From positions 1 through 30,779 of the forward strand of contig JANOBV010000173.1 of assembly GCA_031411835.1 (NCBI GenBank): 30,779 bases of DNA, read 5' to 3'. Of the stretch, positions 7,703 to 14,295 are shown one piece after another. The notes beneath the pieces were generated by a model. The model saw only the letters and a program-made list of their open reading frames with translations. It made no database searches and was not told the DNA's origin. Both the position numbers and the translations under genes were made by a program. Every line of letters begins with the position of its first letter. The stretch's first letter is position 1. The stretch comes from JADKIH01 sp031411835 (lineage in GTDB: Bacteria > Bacteroidota > Bacteroidia > AKYH767-A > 2013-40CM-41-45).

Positions 7703-7745
7703 TTTGAATGAAAAATGAATCCCTACAGCTATTTGAATGAAAAAT
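7703..7745. repeat. 14-base direct repeat upstream of the csbD promoter
   Basis: TTTGAATGAAAAAT occurs at 7703-7716 and again at 7732-7745, 29 bases apart. It lies just upstream of the csbD promoter in otherwise featureless DNA. It could be a tandem regulatory site or chance in AT-rich sequence. Confidence 0.5.
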
Positions 7746-7848
7746 TGGGCAGTGGATGGAAACTGGCCAAAGATTATTGAACTAGTTGAAGATTTGAGAC
7801 TAATAAATTGAAAAATGTAAATTACGCTGGTGGTAGTAAGGAAATCAT

Positions 7849-8124
7849 CTAGAAAGCCATTACGCCTTCTATGGCGCCGACTTCGATGTATTTGTTGATG
7901 ATGGAATCGGCATCAAGCATTACTTCTTTGACAGTAATACTGATGTATTTTCCATTGGCAGAAACATTTTGAGTAATGACTGAATCGTCGGAAAATTTGG
8001 ATTCTACTAATGCTTGCTTTTTACTGTCGGCCGGAAAAATAAATTTGAACATATAAACAATAGGCCAAGTTTTGGTCTTGTTTAATTCCGTGCGAAGGCT
8101 ATCAAATTGTTCATTTTTATCCAT
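7849..8124 (-). CDS. DUF493 (YbeD-like) family protein
   Basis: The 91-residue product matches the small DUF493/YbeD fold in length and pattern: a hydrophobic first strand WPIVYMFKFIFP, a central helix, the strand NGKYISITVKEVMLDADSI, and a final helix and strand ending in GVMAF. The family adopts an ACT-like ferredoxin fold; its role is poorly known. It is not part of the csbD unit: 253 bases and a separate promoter separate them. It is divergent from the S4 gene, with only 53 bases between the two start codons. On the minus strand TATATTTG (8136 down to 8129) lies only 4 bases before the ATG, so the transcript may have almost no leader. Confidence 0.85.
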   Translation of the reverse strand: MDKNEQFDSLRTELNKTKTWPIVYMFKFIFPADSKKQALVESKFSDDSVITQNVSANGKYISITVKEVMLDADSIINKYIEVGAIEGVMAF

Positions 8125-8128
8125 TCGG

Positions 8129-8162
8129 CAAATATAATGATTTCATTTTGTTCTTACTTTTG
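8129..8162. promoter_or_regulatory. Candidate back-to-back -7 elements for DUF493 and S4 genes
   Basis: TATATTTG on the minus strand (8129-8136) and TACTTTTG on the plus strand (8155-8162) both match TAnnTTTG and point away from each other. No good -33 element is visible for either. Placement in the 53-base divergent gap is the main support. Confidence 0.35.
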
Positions 8163-8177
8163 CTTAAACAAAAAGAA

Positions 8178-8384
8178 ATGGAAAAGTTCGAAATTACAGG
8201 AGATAATATCCACCTCAATCAATTGTTGAAATTACTTCATTGGTGCGAATCAGGCGCCGATGCTAATGCCGCAATCGAAGCCGGCGAAGTAAAAGTTGAT
8301 GGGGTAGTGGAATTGCGAAAACGAAATAAGTTAAGAAAAGGAATGCGGGTGGAGTTTGATGGGCAAGCTGTAGAAATATCGTAG
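8178..8384 (+). CDS. S4-domain RNA-binding protein (YbcJ type)
   Basis: Starting at the ATG at 8178, the product has 68 residues, close to the 70 of Escherichia coli YbcJ. An upstream TTG (8148) would add ten residues with no family support. The whole protein is one S4 RNA-binding domain: LNQLLKLLHWCESGADAN, then IEAGEVKVDG, the turn ELRKRNKLRKG, and the final strand MRVEFDGQAVEI. S4 domains of this class bind structured RNA and some members act near the ribosome. It is a single gene, divergent from the DUF493 gene. A region with competing hairpins follows immediately. Confidence 0.9.
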   Translation: MEKFEITGDNIHLNQLLKLLHWCESGADANAAIEAGEVKVDGVVELRKRNKLRKGMRVEFDGQAVEIS

Positions 8385-8406
8385 AATAATTCTTTATCTG
8401 AAAAAA

Positions 8407-8490
8407 AGTGTGAAGTTTGAGTTTGAGTGTGTAGTGTGTTATCACCTGCACAATCAAACTCAAACCGACACTCAAACTATTCTCCACACT
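8407..8490. repeat. Overlapping inverted repeats after the S4 gene
   Basis: GTTTGAGTTTGA (8415-8426) pairs with 8454-8465 over 12 bp, while AGTTTGAGTGT (8420-8430) pairs with 8468-8478 over 11 bp. The left arms overlap, so the two stems exclude each other. AGTGTG (8407-8412) can also close with 8485-8490. The stretch is built from repeats of AGTTTGAG. It may terminate the S4 transcript or form a switchable RNA; there is no T run. Confidence 0.6.
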
Positions 8491-8562
8491 ATACTTTCCG
8501 CACTCAATTATAGGGTTGCAGATTCAGCAAAGCGATAAAATTTATAGAGATTTGAAATTGTT

Positions 8563-8606
8563 GAAAAAAATCCCATGATTTATTTGGAAACACTAAATCA
8601 TGGGAT
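8563..8606 (-). terminator. Intrinsic terminator of the 8622-9254 unit
   Basis: Arms 8570-8582 and 8594-8606 pair perfectly over 13 bp around an 11-base loop. On the minus strand the stem runs into seven T. It lies 15 bases below the stop codon of the 51-residue peptide. Its ATCCC outer base resembles that of the terminator at 6563-6605. Confidence 0.93.
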
Positions 8607-8621
8607 CAATTATTCAAATAT

Positions 8622-8777
8622 TTATTTAAAAGATAAAGATGAATCAATATTTGAATAATGGTAAGAAAATAATGGGGAAGTTTTATTTTCCTGGGTATTT
8701 GTATAAACTGTTGCTTTAGTAATATTATATCGTTGAACAAATTTGCCTCTTCTTGTAAGTCTTTTTCCTGAGTTCAT
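8622..8777 (-). CDS. Short peptide with RGKFVQRYNI core, copy 2 (51 residues)
   Basis: The ATG at 8777 opens a 51-codon frame closed by TAA at 8622. The product starts MNSGKRLTRRGKFVQRYNIT and matches residues 1-22 of the 63-residue peptide at 6731-6922 (RL, RGKFVQRYNI, KA all kept). After KA the two differ: the tail here (VYTNTQENK to SLSFK) is encoded by DNA similar to the untranslated region below copy 1, as if an internal segment had been lost. It lies 27 bases below the coiled-coil gene at 8805 and 15 bases above a strong terminator. Conservation of the core in frame, of gene order and of spacing supports a real gene; its function is unknown. Confidence 0.68.
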   Translation of the reverse strand: MNSGKRLTRRGKFVQRYNITKATVYTNTQENKTSPLFSYHYSNIDSSLSFK

Positions 8778-8804
8778 GGTTTTTATGGATTAAATGATTT
8801 AATG

Positions 8805-9254
8805 TTATTTGCTAACTTGATTGTATGCTAAATCAAATTTACTTAGGTTTTTATAGAATCCATCTCTGAATTCTTTCCAATTGCCTGTGCCATTTTGTAC
8901 ATAAATTTCAAGGTTGGACTTCAGCATGGAATTTTTTAATTCGAGTTGAGAAAGAGCTGTTGTTATATTCTTCCCTTCTATATTACTTTGCTGAAGTTGA
9001 CTTTTTAACTTTGCAATCTTCTTTTCGTTCGAGCTAATTTTAGAATCAGCCTCTTTAACAAATTTTTGAAAATCACTGAGGTAGTATTGTGAAAAGGATG
9101 TTGTTTCGTTTCTCCTAGTGTCGCGAGTTTTTTTTGCATTTTGAAGCGTTTTGTATTCAACGGTTAAACTTCTATCAATTGAGGAAGAACCGGATGTTAA
9201 TAGTGTAATGAAAATTGCTGGTACTATTGTTCGGAGGGCTGATATTGTATTCAT
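8805..9254 (-). CDS. Exported coiled-coil protein, copy 2
   Basis: The 149-residue product is a paralogue of the protein at 6960-7391, sharing EYKTLQNAKK, DFQKFVKEADSKI and NGTGNW in the same order. The N-terminus (MNTISALRTIVPAIFITLLTSG) is a signal peptide; no lipobox cysteine is present. The body is two long charged helices (about 65-125) with LELKNSMLKSNLE heptads. It resembles sll1863-like stress proteins only loosely. It heads a two-gene unit with the RGKFVQRYNI peptide and lacks an accompanying csbD. Promoter 4 of the shared type drives it. Location is probably periplasmic. Confidence 0.8.
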   Translation of the reverse strand: MNTISALRTIVPAIFITLLTSGSSSIDRSLTVEYKTLQNAKKTRDTRRNETTSFSQYYLSDFQKFVKEADSKISSNEKKIAKLKSQLQQSNIEGKNITTALSQLELKNSMLKSNLEIYVQNGTGNWKEFRDGFYKNLSKFDLAYNQVSK

Positions 9255-9295
9255 GACTGTTCAATTGTAATGGTGATAGTATTAAAATTACCATA

Positions 9296-9361
9296 CAAAG
9301 GTGTCAGATTTGGATATTTTATAGTTTACACCATTTCAACTTTTGTTTTCATAATTTACAT
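9296..9361 (-). promoter_or_regulatory. Shared-type promoter 4 (before coiled-coil copy 2)
   Basis: On the minus strand ATGTAAATTAT (9361 down to 9351), TGTAAA (9330 down to 9325) and CACCTTTG followed by TATGGTAAT (from 9303) occur with the same spacings as in the csbD promoter. Outside these elements the 43-base spacer between AATTATGAAA and CACCTTTG differs at most positions, so the shared positions stand out. The start codon is 42 bases below the TTTG. Confidence 0.72.
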
Positions 9362-9475
9362 ATCGCAAAAAAAAGTTAGAATATACATTGGATAGCAGCG
9401 ATAATTAAAACAAAAAAATTAAATTTACCGCTCCTTCGAATTCAGCTTTTGAAAATTGCAAACACTAAACACACT

Positions 9476-11122
9476 TCATATATTCTCATTCAAGTCTTCA
9501 CTTTCTTCGTCTTCAATTTGTGTTTCTTCAATTTCTTCTGAAGTATGATTAATCGGCTTAATATTATTCATAAACAACCCTGCTTTCAAATTTCTCTTGT
9601 ACTCATCTTGAAGCCATTTCACATAACTCTCTGAAGTTTTGCTTAAGCAACGTGCATAAACTCTTACACGGTAGTCGATCTCTTCTTTCAACATGTCTGC
9701 AAGTGCGAGTGCTTCATTGAGATTTGTACTATTTTCAATACACATTTTCAAATGTTGCGCAGTGGACTTTTCAATCACTACTCGAGGACGATGATGTTGA
9801 TCAAGTGCGTCTTGGTGTGCTTTCTTTATATCGAAATCTATGTCTGTCGATTTGCTGAAAATTTTTCGCAACTCTTCCGGCATAATGTACTTGTATGCAA
9901 GTTCGATCTCTTCATCAGAAAGAATTCCTTCCAAATATAATTCAGGCGAACGGAAAATATTCATCCAATTTACTTCTGATTCCCATAATCCGAAGCGACT
10001 CAAATTATTTCCAAGATCAATTACACTGAATTCTTTTTTATTTGGCAACACACGCGAACCACGACCGATCATCTGAAAATAAAGCGTCAACGATTTCGTA
10101 GCACGATTCAAAATGATACATTCTACAGTAGGCTCATCGAATCCTGTTGTCAAGATACTTACTGACGTGAGAATAGCATTCGGTTTTTCGCGGAACCATT
10201 GCAGTATGTCTCTTCGCTCACGCGGATTATGTGTGTTGTCGAGATGTCGAATATCAAAACCGGCTTGACGAAAAGTTGCATACACATGTTTTGATGTGTC
10301 GATACCATTGTTGAAGATCAATGTTTTTTTGCCCAGACAATGTTCTTGATATGCACTCAACAATTTGTCTTGCATCACATGATTATTATAAAGTCGTTCA
10401 CTCGAACTAACTGTATAATCGCCATTGATACCAACTTTTAAAGATGTTAATCCAACATGATAACTATATGTTGTTGCTCTTGAAAGAAATCCCATTTCAA
10501 TCAACGATGAGATCGATTCGCCAATGATCAACTCATCGTAATTATCTTTCATCGGTAAGTTGATATTCGAACTCAATGGAGTTGCAGTAACACCAAGTAC
10601 CACTCCTTTGTCGTAGAATTTAAAAAGTTTTCCGAAAGAATTATAATGTGCTTCATCGACGATCATCAATCCAACATCATCGATGTCAAGAATTTTATCA
10701 CGCAAACGATTGTTCAATGTTTCAACCATTGCAACAAAACACATGTAGTCGTTCGGGACAGGCAATTCTTTTACTGCACTGTTAATGACTTTATTCTTTA
10801 CGCCAAACTCATTCAACATAGTGTGAGTTTGTCCGCAAAGTTCGATTCGATGCGTAAGGATTAATACTTTTTTCCCTGTGATCTCAATATACCTCCGCGC
10901 GATCTCAGAAAAGATCACAGTCTTACCGCCACCGGTTGGCAGCTGATAAAGCAAATTATAATTCGTCGGATGTTTTTCGATTCGTTTGAGAATCTCTTCG
11001 ATAGCAGTATGCTGATAGGCATAAAGCTTCTTTCCAAAGCTGTGATCCGGTGTTTCTAGGGAATGTGTGATATCCAAGTAATTTGAGCTGATTTCGCGAT
11101 TTGAAAGGCGCAAATTTAGCAA
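9476..11122 (-). CDS. Superfamily 2 DEAH-type helicase
   Basis: The product, about 548 residues if read from the TTG at 11122, has the full SF2 set: Walker A LPTGGGKT (61-68), motif Ia ILTHRIELCGQ, DEAH box (156-159), motif III VTATP (178-182), motif IV TLIFNNGI, motif V SILTTGFDEP and motif VI QMIGRGSR (350-357). The order and the HRIEL and RGSR motifs suit the ResIII/XPB-like group that translocates on DNA or RNA. The region from about 385 has no recognised domain and ends in an acidic tail (EEIEETQIEDEESEDLNE). No ATG precedes the Walker A motif, so the start must be a non-ATG codon: TTG at 11122, 11113 or 11077. No nuclease or methylase lies beside it, so a restriction role is not supported. 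Confidence 0.88.
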   Translation of the reverse strand: MLNLRLSNREISSNYLDITHSLETPDHSFGKKLYAYQHTAIEEILKRIEKHPTNYNLLYQLPTGGGKTVIFSEIARRYIEITGKKVLILTHRIELCGQTHTMLNEFGVKNKVINSAVKELPVPNDYMCFVAMVETLNNRLRDKILDIDDVGLMIVDEAHYNSFGKLFKFYDKGVVLGVTATPLSSNINLPMKDNYDELIIGESISSLIEMGFLSRATTYSYHVGLTSLKVGINGDYTVSSSERLYNNHVMQDKLLSAYQEHCLGKKTLIFNNGIDTSKHVYATFRQAGFDIRHLDNTHNPRERRDILQWFREKPNAILTSVSILTTGFDEPTVECIILNRATKSLTLYFQMIGRGSRVLPNKKEFSVIDLGNNLSRFGLWESEVNWMNIFRSPELYLEGILSDEEIELAYKYIMPEELRKIFSKSTDIDFDIKKAHQDALDQHHRPRVVIEKSTAQHLKMCIENSTNLNEALALADMLKEEIDYRVRVYARCLSKTSESYVKWLQDEYKRNLKAGLFMNNIKPINHTSEEIEETQIEDEESEDLNENI

Positions 11123-11255
11123 TAATGTAGTGACTTTGCTATGTTTGCTAAATCAAGTATTGCATAATATTGTAAGTATTAAAATCATTATCAATATTAT
11201 TTGATAATTTCCATATAATTGTAGCTAAAAATTACTCAAACCGAACTTAATCAAT

Positions 11256-11942
11256 ATGCAAAAGTGTTGTTTTTTCCTTTTCTTTTTATTGCAAATAAAT
11301 ATTGCAAGATCCCAGAGCACTTTAAAAGTTGTTTCTAACTGCTCTGATGCAATAGTGCTTCTCGACACAACTCATATACCTTTGGATAAATTGATAAAAG
11401 TTCCTGTGAAGAATAGTGTTTTAAAGTGCTGGGCACCAAACCATGAATTGACTATTGATACATTAAAAATTGTTGGCGATACGCTTCTTTACCTTACAAA
11501 ACAGCTGAAGTTTACTGAGCGTTATTTGGTTTATAAGAATGAATATGATATTTATACAAAGTACAAATTAGCTACATCTGTTTATACACTCTCATCTCTA
11601 ATAGGACATTTTATTCTCAAGAGCAGCATGAATGGGGCTTATGATAATGCTATCGTCTCGAAAGAAGCATATGAAAATTCAGTATCACCGGAAATTATAG
11701 ATGAGAATCGTAGAAATTATGAGGATGAGAAGGATAGATATGAAATTTTGCGAACTGCAGATAATGCATTAATAGTTCTTTCGGCCGGCTTAATCATTTT
11801 TGGAGTATATGAAACAATCCATCATAATAAAAAAGTGAAGCAATTGAAGTTCAATGAAACACCTCTTTTGGTTCAAGTTGATTTCGGTTTTAATTCGTTC
11901 AATCTAAAACAGCCAATGGCAAAAGTTGTATGGAAATTTTAA
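11256..11942 (+). CDS. Exported or membrane protein, unrecognised
   Basis: The 228-residue product has an N-terminal hydrophobic signal (MQKCCFFLFFLLQINIARS, then QSTLKV). Residues about 20-95 are beta-rich, with the LKVVSNCSDAIVLLDTTHIP opening recalling PEGA-like small domains, but that is weak. Two later hydrophobic stretches (about 107-125, LATSVYTLSSLIGHFIL; about 170-188, ALIVLSAGLIIFGVYETI) suggest a membrane hairpin with a charged loop between. Its last 13 bases overlap the start of the lipoprotein gene, so the two are likely translationally coupled. No function can be named. Confidence 0.78.
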   Translation: MQKCCFFLFFLLQINIARSQSTLKVVSNCSDAIVLLDTTHIPLDKLIKVPVKNSVLKCWAPNHELTIDTLKIVGDTLLYLTKQLKFTERYLVYKNEYDIYTKYKLATSVYTLSSLIGHFILKSSMNGAYDNAIVSKEAYENSVSPEIIDENRRNYEDEKDRYEILRTADNALIVLSAGLIIFGVYETIHHNKKVKQLKFNETPLLVQVDFGFNSFNLKQPMAKVVWKF

Positions 11943-12346
11943 GACAGTATTTGTTGTTTTTAGTAATTGCAGTCTCATTTTCTGCTTGTACAAAAGATGC
12001 TCTTAATGATGAGCTGCATAATACATTAGATCCAAATTCTTCCGAAGAGTTGTTTATTCTTGATAGTCTTGTCGCTTCTCCGCCAAATGGCACATATTCA
12101 TATGTCAAAGGATATTTCCATTTCAACGAGGGACTGCTCAATAATCCTTCAGTAATTAAAAATGTAATGGTATATGAAAAATCTACTTATGCAGAGAACG
12201 CATATACATTAGCACCTAGTCAAAGATCATATTTTATTGACATCAATGTTTCGAGCAATAATTCATACGAATTTAGTTTTGGCCTAAGAAGTATTGATGG
12301 TGAACTTTCTAAAAAGTCACGTTCGTATAGTATTTTTGTTCCTTAG
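11930..12346 (+). CDS. Small lipoprotein, unrecognised
   Basis: The 138-residue product starts MEILRQYLLFLVIAVSFSAC; the hydrophobic segment followed by SFSAC is a lipobox, with lipid attachment expected at Cys20. The mature part is beta-rich, with alternating strands such as YSYVKGYFHFNEG, NVMVYEKS and YEFSFGLRSIDG that look like a single immunoglobulin-like or fibronectin-like fold. The start lies inside the preceding gene (13-base overlap), arguing for a paired product. Predicted location is the outer membrane, periplasmic side. Function is unknown. 192 bases with nothing obvious follow before fhs. Confidence 0.8.
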   Translation: MEILRQYLLFLVIAVSFSACTKDALNDELHNTLDPNSSEELFILDSLVASPPNGTYSYVKGYFHFNEGLLNNPSVIKNVMVYEKSTYAENAYTLAPSQRSYFIDINVSSNNSYEFSFGLRSIDGELSKKSRSYSIFVP

Positions 12347-12538
12347 TTGTTTTTTATTCGCAGCTCTAATTCCATTTCTCACTACAAATTTGACGATGTG
12401 CAATCAATTGTAGGGGAATAAGCAAACGTTTAAATATGAGGCACTCAAATTTGATAAGACTTTACTCTTGCTTGTGTCAAAACACTGTTCTATATTGCAT
12501 TTCACAATTAGCTTAGAAAATCAATTTAATCCTTAAGT

Positions 12539-14206
12539 ATGCTTTCAGCCATAGAAATCTCCCGCGCAACAAAATTGAAAAACATCAGCACAATTGCCGG
12601 TGAACTTGGAATTAATGCAGACGATATTATTCAACACGGAAAATACATTGCCAAAGTTCCACTGTCATATATCAACGAAGAGAAAATCAAGAAGAGTAAT
12701 TTGATCCTGGTCACAGCAATTACTCCGACAAAAGCTGGAATTGGAAAAACTGTTACTTCGGTTTCACTTTCATTGGGACTAAATAAAATTGGAAAGAAAG
12801 CATCAGTTGCATTACGCGAACCAAGTCTTGGTCCATGTTTCGGAATGAAAGGTGGAGCAACCGGCGGCGGATATGCACAAGTGTTACCAATGGACTCTAT
12901 TAACTTGCATTTCACAGGAGATTTTCATGCCATCACTTCTGCGAATAATATGATCTCTGCTTTACTCGATAATCATCAATATCAAAATCATCATAAGCCT
13001 AATGAACTCGATTCAATTGTGTGGCGAAGAGTTTTGGATGTGAACGATCGTTCACTTCGTAGTGTGATTACGAGTTTAGGTCAAGGCACTAAAGCATCGT
13101 TAGTAGAGACTGGCTTTGATATCACACCGGCTTCAGAGATCATGGCGCTTTTTTGTTTGGCCACAAGTTTGGACGATCTTGAAGCAAGAATAGAAAGAGT
13201 TGTGCTCGGATATAAGCAAGACAAATCACCATTTACTGTGAAAGATCTCGGTGTAGGTGGAGCGATCACTGTTTTGTTAAAAGATGCATTGATGCCGAAT
13301 CTTGTTCAGACTACAGAAAACACTCCTGCGTTTGTTCATGGTGGACCATTTGCAAATATTGCTCACGGTTGCAATTCTTTGATCGCAACAAAAATGGCTC
13401 TGTCATTAACTGATTATGTAGTAACAGAAGCAGGCTTCGGAAGTGACTTGGGCGCAGAGAAATTTTTAGATATTAAATGCCGCTTGTCAGGATTACATCC
13501 GAAGGCAACAGTGTTAGTGCTAAGTACACAAGCATTGAAGTTGCATGGTGGAGTTCCTTATGAAGAAACAAAAAAGCCGGATCAAGCATCACTAGAAAGA
13601 GGAATTCCGAATTTAGAGAGACACGTAGAAAATCTTCGCGCATTTGGACAAAGCATTATTGTTTCATTGAATCATTATCCTTTCGATACACAAACTGAAA
13701 TTGATTTCATTGGACAATGGTGTAAAGACAGAAAAATTTCTTTCGTAGTAAATTCTGGTTTTGAAACTGGTGGCGAAGGAGCGAGTGATCTTGCTCGTGA
13801 AGTTGTTCGTATAATAGAAGAAACACCGTCGGCACCAATTTTATTTACATATGACGATGTTGATCCATTGAAATTAAAAATTGAAAAAGTAGCAAAGAAA
13901 ATTTATCATGCCGTTCACGTTGCATTTAGCCCGAAGGCAGAAACGAAACTTAAAAAATTCGAGCGCTTAGGTTGGGCACGATTGCCGATCTGTATTGCAA
14001 AGACTCAATATTCATTCAGTGAAGATCCGAAACTTGTAAATGCTCCATCCGATTTCACTCTTACAATTCAAGATGTAGTGATCAATGCCGGCGCCGGATT
14101 TGTTGTCGCCATCATTGGAGAAATTATGCGTATGCCAGGATTGCCTGAAGAACCGAATGCACTTGCTATGAAAATAGTTGGTGGGGAGATAGAGGGGCTA
14201 AGCTGA
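12539..14206 (+). CDS. fhs: Formate-tetrahydrofolate ligase
   Basis: The enzyme joins formate to tetrahydrofolate at the cost of ATP, giving 10-formyl-tetrahydrofolate for purine and methionyl-tRNA formylation. The 555-residue length is normal. Diagnostic segments are in order: the ATP loop TPTKAGIGKT (about 62-71), ALREPSLGPCFGMKGGATGG, MDSINLHFTGDFHAITSANN, PNLVQTTENTPAFVHGGPFANIAHGCNS, and TEAGFGSDLGAEKF. The start MLSAIEISRATKL follows a 192-base gap. It is cytoplasmic. Neighbours are unrelated, and no folD or other one-carbon gene is nearby. The gene is intact with no unusual residues in the recognised motifs. Confidence 0.97.
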   Translation: MLSAIEISRATKLKNISTIAGELGINADDIIQHGKYIAKVPLSYINEEKIKKSNLILVTAITPTKAGIGKTVTSVSLSLGLNKIGKKASVALREPSLGPCFGMKGGATGGGYAQVLPMDSINLHFTGDFHAITSANNMISALLDNHQYQNHHKPNELDSIVWRRVLDVNDRSLRSVITSLGQGTKASLVETGFDITPASEIMALFCLATSLDDLEARIERVVLGYKQDKSPFTVKDLGVGGAITVLLKDALMPNLVQTTENTPAFVHGGPFANIAHGCNSLIATKMALSLTDYVVTEAGFGSDLGAEKFLDIKCRLSGLHPKATVLVLSTQALKLHGGVPYEETKKPDQASLERGIPNLERHVENLRAFGQSIIVSLNHYPFDTQTEIDFIGQWCKDRKISFVVNSGFETGGEGASDLAREVVRIIEETPSAPILFTYDDVDPLKLKIEKVAKKIYHAVHVAFSPKAETKLKKFERLGWARLPICIAKTQYSFSEDPKLVNAPSDFTLTIQDVVINAGAGFVVAIIGEIMRMPGLPEEPNALAMKIVGGEIEGLS

Positions 14207-14210
14207 TTCT

Positions 14211-14295
14211 ATTCGTGAATCGTAATTCGTAATTCGTGAATCGAAGTATCGCGGCTAAATTCGTAACACTTCGATTCACGATTCACGAATTACGA
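14211..14295. repeat. Palindromic ATTCGTGAATCG repeat between converging genes
   Basis: The motif ATTCGTGAATCG occurs twice on the plus strand (14211-14222 and 14232-14243) and its complement twice in 14271-14291. Arms 14234-14247 and 14268-14281 pair over 14 bp. The right arm continues past the stop codon of the RhlE gene, so the repeat encodes that protein's last four residues. It probably serves as a terminator region and may belong to a dispersed repeat family. Confidence 0.75.

Noticed and set aside
8148..8177. TTG start adding ten residues to the S4 protein
   Set aside because: The ATG at 8178 gives the family length and the added residues have no counterpart in YbcJ-type proteins.
9476..11122. 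Restriction or defence island around the SF2 helicase
   Set aside because: No methylase, nuclease, integrase or other defence gene is seen next to it.
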